Positions 1 to 10,162 are shown, numbered from the stretch's first letter. The stretch is 64,000 bases of DNA from Salipaludibacillus neizhouensis (GCF_002886185.1 NZ_KZ614146.1:2154930-2218929), one strand, 5' to 3'. Numbers and translations are program-made. Notes: a model not told the origin generated them from the letters alone.

Positions 1-424
1 TTGGCTGCATATTTAATTTCGTAAAGTCCGATAATGCTGACAAATATGACCCCGCCAATATATTGCCTACTTCATTTAATGCTGATGCACCCATTTCATT
101 AATCGGCTCCTCACTAAAATCAATCGTTGAGTCCCCAACTAATTGCTGAACCAATCGGCTTGCTTCGTCAACCGGTAACATAAAAAACATATTACCTGGT
201 GCATCCCCTTTTATACGGAGGAAAATAGCTGCCACGACCACTTCTTCTCCTCCTACTAAATTACTTATTTCATTAAAAGGAACTACCTTAACTGCAGGCA
301 CCTTCATATCAATGGTTTTATTTAACATTTGAGATAAAGCGGTAGCAGCATTTCCAGCACCTATATTTCCAATTTCTTTAAGAATATCTAAGTGTTCGAG
401 TCTAATATCGCTTAAATCCTTCAT
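1..424 (-). CDS. cheC: CheC, CheY-P phosphatase (3' end cut by the window edge)
   Basis: Chemotaxis phosphatase that removes phosphate from CheY-P and, in B. subtilis, works with CheD in adaptation. The first 141 codons are visible; the frame stays open to the window edge. It starts MKDLSDIRLEHLDILKEIGN, and both CheC active-site helices can be read: EIGNIGAGNAATAL near residues 17-30 and NEMGASALNEVGNILAGS near 109-126, each with the family's Glu-x-x-Asn pair. The ATG shares one base with the cheW stop (TAATG), so the two are translationally coupled. cheD and sigD would be expected just outside the window. Confidence 0.93.
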   Translation of the reverse strand, partial: MKDLSDIRLEHLDILKEIGNIGAGNAATALSQMLNKTIDMKVPAVKVVPFNEISNLVGGEEVVVAAIFLRIKGDAPGNMFFMLPVDEASRLVQQLVGDSTIDFSEEPINEMGASALNEVGNILAGSYLSALSDFTKLNMQP

Positions 425-903
425 TATACGGACCTCTCGATATCTTTCATTTGCTCTCTTTCTGTTCGGTTTAACACCTTGTCCAAATTTAGTAAGATCA
501 ATAGTCTTTTTTCAAGTTTTGCCACACCTTGAATATATTCTGCCTCCAAAGAACCTACTACCTCTGGAGGAGGTTCTACTGACTCCCGAGAAATATCAAT
601 CACATCGTTAGCTGCATCTACCACTAAACCAACATCCATATTCCCTACCGTAACAATAATCACCCTTGTTGTATCCGTATGATCTATTGCCTCGATCTCA
701 AATCTTTTACGAAGATCAATAATAGGCGTTACTACCCCACGAAGATTAATTACTCCCTCGACAAAATCAGGAGTACTTGGTACACGAGTTATATGCTCTA
801 CTCGCTCTATTGACCTGACTTGGTCCACCTCAACTCCGTATTCTTCATCTTTCAACTGAAAAACAATTACTTTCATATCTTGTAAACCAGATCCTTCACT
901 CAT
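424..903 (-). CDS. cheW: CheW, chemotaxis coupling protein
   Basis: Scaffold that joins CheA to the methyl-accepting receptors. 159 aa, a single CheW (SH3-like) domain, recognised by FVEGVINLRGVVTPIIDLR at about residues 47-65 and VDAANDVIDI near 96-105. The family is soluble and acts at the polar receptor array. It lies 68 bp after cheA and overlaps cheC by one base. The ATG follows a GAGGACG-like ribosome site. Length is normal. Confidence 0.96.
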   Translation of the reverse strand: MSEGSGLQDMKVIVFQLKDEEYGVEVDQVRSIERVEHITRVPSTPDFVEGVINLRGVVTPIIDLRKRFEIEAIDHTDTTRVIIVTVGNMDVGLVVDAANDVIDISRESVEPPPEVVGSLEAEYIQGVAKLEKRLLILLNLDKVLNRTEREQMKDIERSV

Positions 904-971
904 TGTCCTCGTCCTCCCTTATATTATTAATTGAAAATATGTTAAGTTCATAACCATTCACATAGAAACAT

Positions 972-2978
972 TTATTTTATTAAAGCATTGCAATCAATGA
1001 TTAACGCAACTTGTCCATTTCCAAGAATTGTGGCGCCAGATATAGCAAATGCATTGTTCAAATAGTCGCCTAAAGACTTTAATACTATTTCTTGCTGTCC
1101 AATAAAGGCATTTACTACTAATGCAGCCATTTTTTCGCCTTTTCGAATAATAACTATTGAATAAAATTCATCGTCTTCCCTTGTCTTAGGTACATCGAAG
1201 AAGTTTGTTAGGTTAATTAGTGGAACCACGCTGCCTCTAAAATCAATGACCTTCTGGTTGTGAGCGGCCATTATATCTTCTTTTTTAATAATAGCCGTTT
1301 CAATAATCGATGATAGTGGAACCGCATATTTCTCATCTTGAACTTCAACAAGCATGACAGAGATGATAGATAATGTTAACGGTAATTGGATTGAAAATAC
1401 AGTCCCTTGATCAAGCACAGAGTTAACAGTTACATGTCCACCTAATGATTCAATTTTATTCTTAACAACATCAAGACCTACGCCTCTACCTGAAATATCT
1501 GAAATTTCATCTGCAGTGCTTAATCCGCTTGAGAAAAGTAATTCATAGACTTGTGTATCCGTTAAGTTAGCTGCATTTTCTTGGGAGACAACGCCACGAC
1601 TAATTGCTTTAGCAAGCACTTTGTCACGGTTAATACCTGCACCATCGTCAGATACTTCTATAAATACATGATTTCCACTGTGATAAGCCTTTAACGTAAT
1701 TTGACCTTCTTCTGATTTTCCTGCTTGTTTTCTTACAGCAGGAACTTCAACACCATGGTCAATAGAATTACGTAACAAATGTACGAGTGGGTCTCCTATT
1801 TCGTCGATTACTGTTCGATCCAACTCTGTCTCCGCTCCAATAATATTTAAATTCATTTTCTTATCAAGATCTTTGGCAAGGCCTCTGACCATTCTAGGGA
1901 AACGATTAAATACTTGCTCAACAGGCACCATTCGCATATTAAGAATGATACTTTGCAGGTCTCCCGAAATACGTGACATATGTTCCACAGTTTCTGTTAA
2001 TTCACTGCTGCTTAAATCCTTTGAAATTTGCTCGAGCCTTCCACGATCAATGACTAGTTCTTCGAATAGATTCATAAGGCTGTCTAATCGATCGATATTT
2101 ACGCGAATTGTTTTACTTGAGGCAGGAGATGTTTTCTTTTCTTGTTGCCCCTCCTCCTCATTCGAAACAGTTTCATTCGCTTGTTGCTGATCATTACTAG
2201 TGTTTTCTTTTTCCTCTTTTGAATCAGGAGTCTCTATTAAAGTGATCTTGACATCTTCAATTTCTGAAACTTTCATAACTTTTGCTTTTACATCTTCTTC
2301 CGGATCCTTAGTAACAATTGTCACTGAAAAACTTAAGTCAAAATTTTCCTCTTCTAGTTGATCAACAGTAGGCACTGATTTGATCACTTCCCCAATTTGT
2401 TCTAATACTTCGAAGACCATAAATACTCTTGCTGCTTTTAGAATAACATCCGCTCTAAGAGAGATCTCCAAAGAGTACCCTTGAAATCCTTGTTCCTTTG
2501 ATTGCGATAACACCGTTAATTCAAAATCGTCAAAGTCATGTTTCTGATTTGAAGAAGTTTTTTCCATCTCTTTAGTCGCAGCAACCTCACTCAGTACTTC
2601 TCCTTTTTCTAGCCTCTCTAGCTTACTAACAGCGGCCGAAACGTCTCGTTTACCTTCACCACCGTTAGCAACATCTGTTACCATTGCTTCGAGGTCATCC
2701 ACCGACTCAAAAACGACATCCATTAATTCACTGCTAGCCTTTAACTTGTTATTCCGGATTGCATCCAATACATTTTCCATATGATGAGTTAACTTAGCTA
2801 AATCTTCATACCCCATCGTAGCGGACATTCCCTTCAGTGTATGAGCTGAACGAAAAATTTCATCGATGATTGAATTGTCAGTCGGATTACTTTCCAGTTT
2901 AAGTAAATTGTCATTCATAGCTTGCAGGTGCTCAGTACTTTCATCAAGAAACATATCTAAATATTGATTTTTGTCCAA
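972..2978 (-). CDS. cheA: CheA, chemotaxis histidine kinase
   Basis: Autophosphorylating kinase that passes phosphate to CheY and CheB. 668 aa with the full five-domain layout: P1 Hpt with the phospho-acceptor His46 in RSAHTLKGM; P2 response-regulator docking at about 150-255; an acidic, Gln/Glu-rich linker; P3 dimerisation helices near 290-360; P4 ATPase with the N-box LLRNSIDHG and the G-box SGRGVGLDVVK; and a C-terminal CheW-like P5 from about 540. The start codon is TTG (2976-2978), preceded by AGGAGGGAT at good spacing. The next gene downstream is cheW. Confidence 0.97.
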   Translation of the reverse strand: MDKNQYLDMFLDESTEHLQAMNDNLLKLESNPTDNSIIDEIFRSAHTLKGMSATMGYEDLAKLTHHMENVLDAIRNNKLKASSELMDVVFESVDDLEAMVTDVANGGEGKRDVSAAVSKLERLEKGEVLSEVAATKEMEKTSSNQKHDFDDFELTVLSQSKEQGFQGYSLEISLRADVILKAARVFMVFEVLEQIGEVIKSVPTVDQLEEENFDLSFSVTIVTKDPEEDVKAKVMKVSEIEDVKITLIETPDSKEEKENTSNDQQQANETVSNEEEGQQEKKTSPASSKTIRVNIDRLDSLMNLFEELVIDRGRLEQISKDLSSSELTETVEHMSRISGDLQSIILNMRMVPVEQVFNRFPRMVRGLAKDLDKKMNLNIIGAETELDRTVIDEIGDPLVHLLRNSIDHGVEVPAVRKQAGKSEEGQITLKAYHSGNHVFIEVSDDGAGINRDKVLAKAISRGVVSQENAANLTDTQVYELLFSSGLSTADEISDISGRGVGLDVVKNKIESLGGHVTVNSVLDQGTVFSIQLPLTLSIISVMLVEVQDEKYAVPLSSIIETAIIKKEDIMAAHNQKVIDFRGSVVPLINLTNFFDVPKTREDDEFYSIVIIRKGEKMAALVVNAFIGQQEIVLKSLGDYLNNAFAISGATILGNGQVALIIDCNALIK

Positions 2979-2992
2979 AAAGATCCCTCCTA

Positions 2993-4066
2993 TTAGGATT
3001 GTTCAACTAAATATTTTGCTATTTTGTCTAAATCTAACTCTTTATCGACTAATGATGTTTCAATCGCTGATTTTGGCATTCCGAAAACGATAGATGTTTT
3101 CTCAGATTCCGCAATGGCAAGTGTAGGTAATTTTTCCTTTAATTCAACTAATCCCTTTTTACCATCCGTTCCCATCCCGGTCATGATCACTGCAATAACT
3201 TTTTTCACTTTGACTGATGAAAGCGATAAAAACATTGTATCTACCGAAGGTCTATGTCCATTTACTAATTCTGATTGATCTAAATGAATCGCGACTGAAG
3301 TCCCAATAGTCCTTACTTTTAAATGGTATCCTCCCGGAGCAATATAGGCAATACCTTTTTTTAAAATTTCTCCATCTTTTGCTTCTTTTACAGTAATGGC
3401 GGACAAGGAATCCAATCTTTCACTGAGTGATTTCGTGAATCCTTTTGGCATATGCTGAACAATTAGAATAGGGTAAGGAAAATCGGAAGGCAGTTTAGTT
3501 ATCACTTGATGTAATGCCTTAGGACCCCCTGTAGAAGTCCCTATAGCAACAATAGTCTGCATCCCCGTTCCTGATTCTCTATATTTAGGTTTGCTGTCGC
3601 TGATTGGAATTACATGCTCAATTTTACCTTCTCGACTATTTTTGATGGGAGAATGATTTATTTTATGAATAGAAACCTTGGAAGCGTGAATAACTTTCTC
3701 AATAAGATCCTTTTCCACTAAATTAATATCTAATGAGATAGAACCTGATGGTTTAGAGATAAAATCAAATGCGCCATACTCCATCGCTTTAATCGTTGTT
3801 TCTGTACCTTTTTTCGTTATACTCGATACCATAACCACGGGAGTAGGCCGAGTTTGCATAATTTCTTTCAACGCTTCTAAACCAGACATAACCGGCATCT
3901 CTACATCCATAGTTACTACGTCAGGATGTAACTTCATTACTTTATCGACAGCATCTTTCCCATTCCTAGCTTTATCAATAACTTCAATTTCTGCATGCTT
4001 ACTTAGCATATCTGCAATCATTTTTCTCATAAATGCTGAATCATCAACTACGAGTACCCGTATCAC
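2993..4066 (-). CDS. cheB: CheB, receptor methylesterase/glutamine deamidase
   Basis: Response-regulator methylesterase that demethylates chemoreceptors during adaptation. 357 aa. The N-terminal receiver has the acidic pocket DD8-9 and phospho-acceptor Asp54 (VTMDVEMP), then a linker. The C-terminal CheB domain carries the catalytic triad Ser178 (GTSTGG), His205 (VQHMPKG) and Asp301 (MGTDG). The start is GTG at 4064-4066 behind GAGGGGTGGG. It sits between flhG and cheA, as in B. subtilis. Confidence 0.97.
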   Translation of the reverse strand: MIRVLVVDDSAFMRKMIADMLSKHAEIEVIDKARNGKDAVDKVMKLHPDVVTMDVEMPVMSGLEALKEIMQTRPTPVVMVSSITKKGTETTIKAMEYGAFDFISKPSGSISLDINLVEKDLIEKVIHASKVSIHKINHSPIKNSREGKIEHVIPISDSKPKYRESGTGMQTIVAIGTSTGGPKALHQVITKLPSDFPYPILIVQHMPKGFTKSLSERLDSLSAITVKEAKDGEILKKGIAYIAPGGYHLKVRTIGTSVAIHLDQSELVNGHRPSVDTMFLSLSSVKVKKVIAVIMTGMGTDGKKGLVELKEKLPTLAIAESEKTSIVFGMPKSAIETSLVDKELDLDKIAKYLVEQS

Positions 4067-4088
4067 GTTCCCACCCCTCTCTAAAGTA

Positions 4089-4970
4089 CTAGTTTGAAAT
4101 AAAACTCTTTAACTTGGATAAAAAAGTTCCCATAGTTATTAGTTTGCCGGAGTCTTTCTTATCTCTTCCTATAAAAACGTCAATTGTGTTTTCTATAGCT
4201 TTGGAACATTTTGAATTTGGTGCGAGCAATAAAAACGGCTGTTGCGAACGAACGGCTTTCAAAACTGTGTCATCATTTGGAATATACGTTAAATATGTAA
4301 TCGATTTATTTAAAAACCGGTTTGTAACATTGATGACATTTTCTGCAGTACGATCCGCTTCCTTTTTTGAAAAAGCTCGATTTACCACCATAGAAATAGG
4401 GATTTCCTCGTCTTCAAGGTGAATAAATTTTATCATTGCATAGGCATCGGTTATTGAGGTCGGCTCAGGGGTAGTTACCAGTAAAATCTCATGTGATGAG
4501 AGTAGAAAATGTAAACTACTTGTTGTTACACCTGCTCCCATATCTAGTAATATGTAATCAAAGCTCGACTCTAAAGATTCAATTTGTCTATAGAAAAAAT
4601 CAGCTTTCTCCTTATTCATTTCGAATAATCGAGTTAAACCACTTCCACCAGCAACATAAGATAAACCAAGAGGTCCTTTTTCAACGATCGACCAAATAGA
4701 CATTTCTTGCTCTAGCATGTCGACAATAGAATATTTTGAAGATTGACCTAACAGAATATCAATATTGGCCATACCGATATCCAAATCAATAATTAATACA
4801 TTCTTATTTCTCTTTTGCAGACCTAGAGCAAAATTAACGACAAAATTTGATTTGCCAACTCCACCCTTGCCACTGACGACAGAGATTACTTGAATAGATG
4901 TATTTGATTTTTCATTCCCTTCGTCTGCTACTAATAATTGATTTCGAAGTGAATCAGCTTGATCTCTCAC
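4089..4970 (-). CDS. flhG: FlhG (YlxH), MinD/ParA-like flagellar number ATPase
   Basis: ATPase of the SIMIBI class that controls flagellar placement and stimulates the FlhF GTPase. 293 aa. An N-terminal helix with a Gln residue (DQADSLRNQL) resembles the FlhF-activating peptide. A deviant Walker A (SGKGGVGKS) spans about 33-41, LIIDLDIGMAN about 79-89 and DYILLDMGAG near 135-145. The start codon is GTG (4968-4970), with AGGAGATGAGG upstream; part of that site overlaps the flhF stop TGA, so translation is coupled. Confidence 0.95.
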   Translation of the reverse strand: MRDQADSLRNQLLVADEGNEKSNTSIQVISVVSGKGGVGKSNFVVNFALGLQKRNKNVLIIDLDIGMANIDILLGQSSKYSIVDMLEQEMSIWSIVEKGPLGLSYVAGGSGLTRLFEMNKEKADFFYRQIESLESSFDYILLDMGAGVTTSSLHFLLSSHEILLVTTPEPTSITDAYAMIKFIHLEDEEIPISMVVNRAFSKKEADRTAENVINVTNRFLNKSITYLTYIPNDDTVLKAVRSQQPFLLLAPNSKCSKAIENTIDVFIGRDKKDSGKLITMGTFLSKLKSFISN

Positions 4971-4977
4971 AGGATCC

Positions 4978-6090
4978 TCATCTCCTTATTAGCCTTTCGA
5001 GGATGTTTCCTTGAGTTGCTTCTTCAATGTCATCAGGTACGTTTTGTCCAGTAGTGAGATAACTACTACCAATTTTAGAATCTGCAATGATATTCACCAT
5101 TGCTCCCAACGTCTCTGTTTCATCCAGTTTTGTGAAAATAAGCTTGTCTACCTTAATTAACTTAAACTGTTCAAGAATCTTTTTCATATCTCGGTATTTT
5201 GATGTTACTGCTAAAACGAGGTGAGTCTCCGTTTCATCATTAAAATCCATAATTTCATTAAGCTGTTCTACGTAAACTGCATTTCTGTAATTTCTCCCTG
5301 CGGAGTCAATTAAAATAAAATCATAGTCTTGTAGTCGTGTAAGAGCTTCTTTGAAATCTTCCATCGAATAAGCGACTTCAACTGGGACATTTAATATTTT
5401 AGCGTAAGTTTTCAATTGTTCTATAGCAGCAATCCTAAACGTATCAGTTGTAACAAAAGCTACTTTCTTTTTTTCCTGGAGAACTGCTCTAGCAGCGATT
5501 TTTGCTAATGTCGTCGTTTTACCAACGCCGGTAGGACCGACAACGTTCAAATACTTTTTATCGTATTTGAATTCACCAAAGGAAGCTTCAGAAGTGAGCG
5601 CCCGAAGTTCACTTTCCAACCATTCTTTTATATCATTTTGTTTCTTATTTTCGCCTTCCTCTTTATACCATCGTCTTAAAAGATTTTTCATAATAAGCGA
5701 ACGGTAGTTAGAGTGAATCTCTTGGTCAATTAGCTGACTATTAATCACTTTCAAAGCCTCAGGATAATCTTCACTTGCTGAGGGGCCATCGCCTTGCATA
5801 TTCGTAATCATCCTTTTTAACTCATCAATTTCAGATGATAACTGATTAGGAGTCTCTTTTTGTTCCGTTTGATTCAATTTTGCAGGAGATACTTTCTTTT
5901 TTGATCGAACTGGCGGCAGTTCTTGATCTAAGGCCGCAATAACTTCAATACTTTTTTTAGTGAAAAAACCAAGAAATCCACCGGTTTCCACTTGTTTTGA
6001 ATTCAGAATCACAGCATTGTGACCTAATTCATTTTTTATTTTAGTCATTGCTTGAGCCATGTCTTTGGCTTGATATTTCTTTACTTTCAT
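4978..6090 (-). CDS. flhF: FlhF, SRP-type GTPase for flagellar placement
   Basis: Third SRP-family GTPase beside Ffh and FtsY; it recruits early basal-body components to the membrane. 370 aa: a basic N-terminal B region (1-75), a low-complexity linker, an NG domain with G1 [10 protein letters not shown] (185-194), DTFRIAA, G3 DSAGR and a TKLDET motif in the G4 region. Its ATG overlaps the flhA stop by four bases (ATGA). flhG follows directly, which matches their joint role in flagellar number and position. Confidence 0.96.
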   Translation of the reverse strand: MKVKKYQAKDMAQAMTKIKNELGHNAVILNSKQVETGGFLGFFTKKSIEVIAALDQELPPVRSKKKVSPAKLNQTEQKETPNQLSSEIDELKRMITNMQGDGPSASEDYPEALKVINSQLIDQEIHSNYRSLIMKNLLRRWYKEEGENKKQNDIKEWLESELRALTSEASFGEFKYDKKYLNVVGPTGVGKTTTLAKIAARAVLQEKKKVAFVTTDTFRIAAIEQLKTYAKILNVPVEVAYSMEDFKEALTRLQDYDFILIDSAGRNYRNAVYVEQLNEIMDFNDETETHLVLAVTSKYRDMKKILEQFKLIKVDKLIFTKLDETETLGAMVNIIADSKIGSSYLTTGQNVPDDIEEATQGNILERLIRR

Positions 6091-8132
6091 CCACCATTCA
6101 CCACCCCTACACTCTGTACTTCAATGTGTGACTCAAGTTCGTTATAAGATAATACTGGAACTTGAGGAATATACCGTTCAATTAAGTGTCTCACATACAT
6201 TCGAACCGCGGGCGAACAAAGAATAACTGGCATTTGTCCAGTTTCCTGCATACGTTCTACTTCGGACATGACGGATTCCATAATCGCCTGTGCTTTGGAA
6301 GGGTCTAAATTAAGAAAAGTTCCATGCTCTGTTTTTTGAATCGCATCGGCTAACGCTTTCTCAACACTTCCACTCACGGTAATAACGTATAATGCTTCAC
6401 CTTCTGCTGTGTAATGTTTAGATATTTGTCGTGAAAGGGATTGACGGACATACTCCGTTATTAAATCCGTATCCTTTGTCATCTGTCCATAATCCGCAAG
6501 CGTTTCAAATATAATTGGTAAATTTCGGATAGACACTTTTTCTCTTAAAAGATTACTCAAAACTTTTTGAATATCACCAGTAGACAATGGGTTTGGTGTT
6601 ACATCTTCTACAAGTGTTGGATATGTTTCATTCAAATGGTCAATAAGCTGTTTTGTTTCTTGTCTTCCAATGAGCTCATGAGCATGCTTTTTAATCACTT
6701 CTGTTAAATGAGTCGAAACCACAGAAGGTGGATCTACTACCGTGTAACCAGATAACTCGGCTTGCTCTTTTAACTCCTCGGAAATCCATAAAGCTGGCAA
6801 TCCAAATGCTGGTTCAACTGTCTCTATACCTGTAATATTTTCATCATCTACTCCGGGACTCATAGCCATAAAATGATCAAGAAGTAATTCTCCTCTTGCT
6901 ACTTCATTGCCCTTAATTTTAATCGAGTATTCATTCGGTTGAAGCTGAATATTATCGCGAATTCGAATCACTGGTACAACCATTCCCATTTCTATCGCTA
7001 ATTGTCGACGGATCATCACTACTCTGTCAAGAAGATCTCCTCCTTGGTTTGCATCAGCTAACGGGATAAGCCCATATCCAAATTCAAATTCAATCGGGTC
7101 TACCTGAAGAAGATTTATAACGCTCTCAGGTGATTTAATATCTTCTTCAGCATTAGCAGCCTGTTCTTCTTCCTGATCCTCTATCTGCACCAGTTTCTTT
7201 GCATTTCTTTCTATTGCAAGACCACCAACACCTAAAATTGCCGCTATCGTAGAAGTAACTATTAAGGAAATAGGTGTGAAAATTCCTAGTGCAAGAACGG
7301 TTCCGCCTGCTACATAAAGCATTTTTGGATATGCAAAGAGCTGGGAGGTAATGTCGTGACCCAAATTACCTTCGGATGCACCTCTTGTCACTACAATCCC
7401 TGTAGCAGTAGCAATTAAGAGAGCAGGAATTTGACTGACTAAACCATCACCTACGGTAAGAAGTGTATATTTACTAGCAGCCTCTGCTACAGGTAGTCCT
7501 TCTTGTAACATACCAATAACTAAACCAAATATAATATTTATAATTACAATGACGATACCCGCGATAGCATCCCCTTTAACAAACTTACTTGCTCCATCCA
7601 TAGAACCATAGAAATCAGCTTCTTGTTCAATCTTTTTTCGCCGATCTCTTGCTTCTGTATCAGAAATCATCCCTGCATTCAAATCAGCATCGATACTCAT
7701 CTGTTTACCAGGCATGGCATCCAGCGTAAATCTTGCGCCAACCTCAGAAACTCTTTCCGCACCTTTTGTAATAACAATAAATTGAATGACGACCAAAATA
7801 ACGAATACAACAAAACCTACTAAAGCATTTCCCCCAACAACAAAATCTCCAAATGTAGCAATAACATTCCCTGCATCACCTTGGTTACCTAAAATTGCTC
7901 GAGTAGTAGAAACGTTTAATCCTAAACGAAACAAAGTTACTAATAATAATAAAGTTGGAAAAATCGAGAATTGTAATGGTTCTTTCGTATTCATAGATAC
8001 TAAAATAATCAAGAGTGCAAATGTAATATTTACAATAATCAAGAAATCTATTATTCCAGTCGGTAGTGGAATAATTAACATAATGACTATTAAGATGACT
8101 GTTAATAATACGCTAAAATCTTTTAAAGGCAT
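6087..8132 (-). CDS. flhA: FlhA, flagellar type III export gate protein
   Basis: Inner-membrane component of the flagellar export gate. 681 aa from the chosen ATG (8130-8132), which has AAGAGGAGAG upstream; an in-frame ATG seven codons earlier overlaps that ribosome site and is less likely. The N-terminal half has about eight membrane segments, with the FHIPEP signature region (RFTLDAMPGKQMSIDADLNAG) near residue 140-160. The C-terminal half is the cytosolic substrate/chaperone docking domain and includes the conserved ESPVINLL-to-DRVVMIRR stretch. Close to full identity over long runs with the B. subtilis protein as I remember it. Confidence 0.97.
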   Translation of the reverse strand: MPLKDFSVLLTVILIVIMLIIPLPTGIIDFLIIVNITFALLIILVSMNTKEPLQFSIFPTLLLLVTLFRLGLNVSTTRAILGNQGDAGNVIATFGDFVVGGNALVGFVVFVILVVIQFIVITKGAERVSEVGARFTLDAMPGKQMSIDADLNAGMISDTEARDRRKKIEQEADFYGSMDGASKFVKGDAIAGIVIVIINIIFGLVIGMLQEGLPVAEAASKYTLLTVGDGLVSQIPALLIATATGIVVTRGASEGNLGHDITSQLFAYPKMLYVAGGTVLALGIFTPISLIVTSTIAAILGVGGLAIERNAKKLVQIEDQEEEQAANAEEDIKSPESVINLLQVDPIEFEFGYGLIPLADANQGGDLLDRVVMIRRQLAIEMGMVVPVIRIRDNIQLQPNEYSIKIKGNEVARGELLLDHFMAMSPGVDDENITGIETVEPAFGLPALWISEELKEQAELSGYTVVDPPSVVSTHLTEVIKKHAHELIGRQETKQLIDHLNETYPTLVEDVTPNPLSTGDIQKVLSNLLREKVSIRNLPIIFETLADYGQMTKDTDLITEYVRQSLSRQISKHYTAEGEALYVITVSGSVEKALADAIQKTEHGTFLNLDPSKAQAIMESVMSEVERMQETGQMPVILCSPAVRMYVRHLIERYIPQVPVLSYNELESHIEVQSVGVVNGG

Positions 8133-8298
8133 TTGCACGTCTCTCCTCTTCATTCAGACTTTGATACAAACTAGAGTCGACTACAAAGTCTTGAGCTGAC
8201 CAAAAGTCAGTAGTGTTCTAGATTTAGTGCAGCAATGTAACACTTAGTCATTGCTTTAGTGGACACTTCATGCAGTTTTCAAGATGAAGTAATCATTT
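8133..8298 (-). other. 166-bp spacer between flhB and flhA with two short hairpins
   Basis: Most neighbours in this operon overlap or are a few bases apart, so this gap stands out. It holds CTGAC-caaaa-GTCAG at 8196-8210 and an AGCAATG...CATTGCT pair at about 8231-8255. Neither is followed by a convincing T-run on the minus strand. There is no ORF and no clear promoter. It could be an mRNA processing or stability site; the function is unknown. Confidence 0.4.
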
Positions 8299-9378
8299 TT
8301 ATACTTTCTTTTCGATACGATAAACATATGCTAACACTTCCGCTACAGCCTTAAATAGATCCTCTGGTACTTGGTCCCCAATTTCTGCTTGGGCATATAA
8401 GGCTCTAGCCAAAGGCCGATTTTCTACGGTAATTACCTCGTTGTTTTTTGCGACATTGATGACTTTTAAAGCAATGTAGTCAACACCTTTCGCAATAACA
8501 ACAGGAGCTTCCATTTTTCCATCCTCATACTTTAATGCAACTGCATAGTGAGTAGGATTTGTAATTACAACGTCTGCTTTCGGAACTTCCTGCATCATTC
8601 TGCTCATCGCCATCTGACGCTGTTTTTCTTTAATCTTCCCTTTAATTAAAGGGTCACCTTCCGTTTTCTTATATTCATCTTTCATATCCTGTTTTGACAT
8701 ACGAATGTTCTTTTCGTGATCGTATTTTTGATACATGTAATCTAGGATAGATAGAAAAATGAGTAAGACAGAAACGGATATTCCCATTAACACAACAAGT
8801 TCTATAATTAAAATCATACCGTCTTCTATTGAATAAAGACCTAAGCTTAATAAGTCCTCCATAAAAATCCAAAGGACACCGCCAGTAACAAGACTCACTA
8901 AAAATATTTTCAGCATTGATTTTAGAAACTCTACGAGCGCACGAACAGAAAAGATTCGTTTAAACCCTTTGATTGGATCAAGTTTACTTAACTTCACTTG
9001 TATTGCTTCAGGTGCAAATAAAAATCCAACTTGAATATAATTACTGAAAATAGCTGCACAAATGGTAACTAACATGATAGGTGCAAGCACAATGGTCGAT
9101 TGATAAGTAAATTCCATGAACATAGCGACAACATTTTCTTCTGATAATTCCAGTAGTAAATAATCAGTAAATGTAAATCTTGCCATAGCAAACAACTGGT
9201 CTACAACAAAAGTTCCGATGACTCCAAAAAATAAGAAGACGACTAATAGAATAATTGCTGTATTCACATCGGCACTTTTAGCTACTTGTCCTTTATTTCT
9301 TTCCTCTTTACGTTTCTTCGGAGAGGCTTTTTCAGTTTTCTCTTGGGCAAAGTATTGCAAGTCGAGGGAAATATACAT
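8299..9378 (-). CDS. flhB: FlhB, export switch protein
   Basis: Membrane protein of the flagellar type III secretion system that switches export from hook to filament substrates after self-cleavage. 359 aa; a basic N-terminus (EKTEKASPKKRKEERNKGQV), four membrane helices at about 40-65, 90-115, 150-175 and 185-215, then the cytosolic FlhBC with the autocleavage motif NPTH at 274-277. Four bases separate it from fliR. A shorter paralogue of its C-terminal domain (ylqH) lies at 36.6 kb. Confidence 0.97.
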   Translation of the reverse strand: MYISLDLQYFAQEKTEKASPKKRKEERNKGQVAKSADVNTAIILLVVFLFFGVIGTFVVDQLFAMARFTFTDYLLLELSEENVVAMFMEFTYQSTIVLAPIMLVTICAAIFSNYIQVGFLFAPEAIQVKLSKLDPIKGFKRIFSVRALVEFLKSMLKIFLVSLVTGGVLWIFMEDLLSLGLYSIEDGMILIIELVVLMGISVSVLLIFLSILDYMYQKYDHEKNIRMSKQDMKDEYKKTEGDPLIKGKIKEKQRQMAMSRMMQEVPKADVVITNPTHYAVALKYEDGKMEAPVVIAKGVDYIALKVINVAKNNEVITVENRPLARALYAQAEIGDQVPEDLFKAVAEVLAYVYRIEKKV

Positions 9379-9381
9379 CCT

Positions 9382-10158
9382 CTAAACTCCTCCATATAAC
9401 TGCATCAACGTTCTCATCGCAATAATCATCGTATCCACCAGATGTGAAACAACCATGAAAAATGGTGCCATAGTTAACATCATCACTATAAAACCTAAAA
9501 ATATTTTTAGTGGTAACCCAATAACAAACACATTTACTTGAGGTACCGTTCTAGCAACCATACCTAAAGCTACATCAACCAAAAAGATCGAGCCAACAAT
9601 GGGCATGGACATTTGGAAAGCAATGATAAACATTGTGCTGAAAGTTGCCACTACATGATCCACAACAGCCTCATCACCGAAAGGTATAAACACTTGATCC
9701 ATGGGAATAAATTGGTAACTGTAAAATACTCCATCTAGTAAAAGATGGTGAGCATTAGTCGCTAAGAGAAATAATAACGAAAACGTATATAAATAACTCC
9801 CGATCAAAGGTGACTGAGCACCAGTTTGAGGGTCTATAACATTCGCAATCATGAACCCTAGTTTCAAGTCTATAAGTCCACCTGCAACCTGAATTGCGTA
9901 TAGCAAAATAGTTGCAATCAGACCTACTGTCAAACCTACTAATGCTTCCTTAAGAATCAGCAGAAAAAACTCATAGTTGATTTCTAATAATGGCCAATCA
10001 CCCGTGAAAAACATAATCCATGAAAGAAAGATAGAAATTCCAATCTTCACTTGACTAGGTATATTTTGGTAAGAGAAAAAAGGCAGTGTGATGAAAAAAG
10101 CTGATACTCGAACTAGAATGAGCAAATAAGCAGGAAGCCATTCAAATATATTTACCAT
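9382..10158 (-). CDS. fliR: FliR, flagellar export gate membrane protein
   Basis: One of the FliP/Q/R core proteins that form the export pore. 258 aa with about six hydrophobic segments; the family signature GLIATILLYAIQVAGGLIDL is visible near residue 77-96. The ATG is four bases downstream of the fliQ stop. Normal length. Confidence 0.95.
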   Translation of the reverse strand: MVNIFEWLPAYLLILVRVSAFFITLPFFSYQNIPSQVKIGISIFLSWIMFFTGDWPLLEINYEFFLLILKEALVGLTVGLIATILLYAIQVAGGLIDLKLGFMIANVIDPQTGAQSPLIGSYLYTFSLLFLLATNAHHLLLDGVFYSYQFIPMDQVFIPFGDEAVVDHVVATFSTMFIIAFQMSMPIVGSIFLVDVALGMVARTVPQVNVFVIGLPLKIFLGFIVMMLTMAPFFMVVSHLVDTMIIAMRTLMQLYGGV

Positions 10159-10162
10159 ATGA

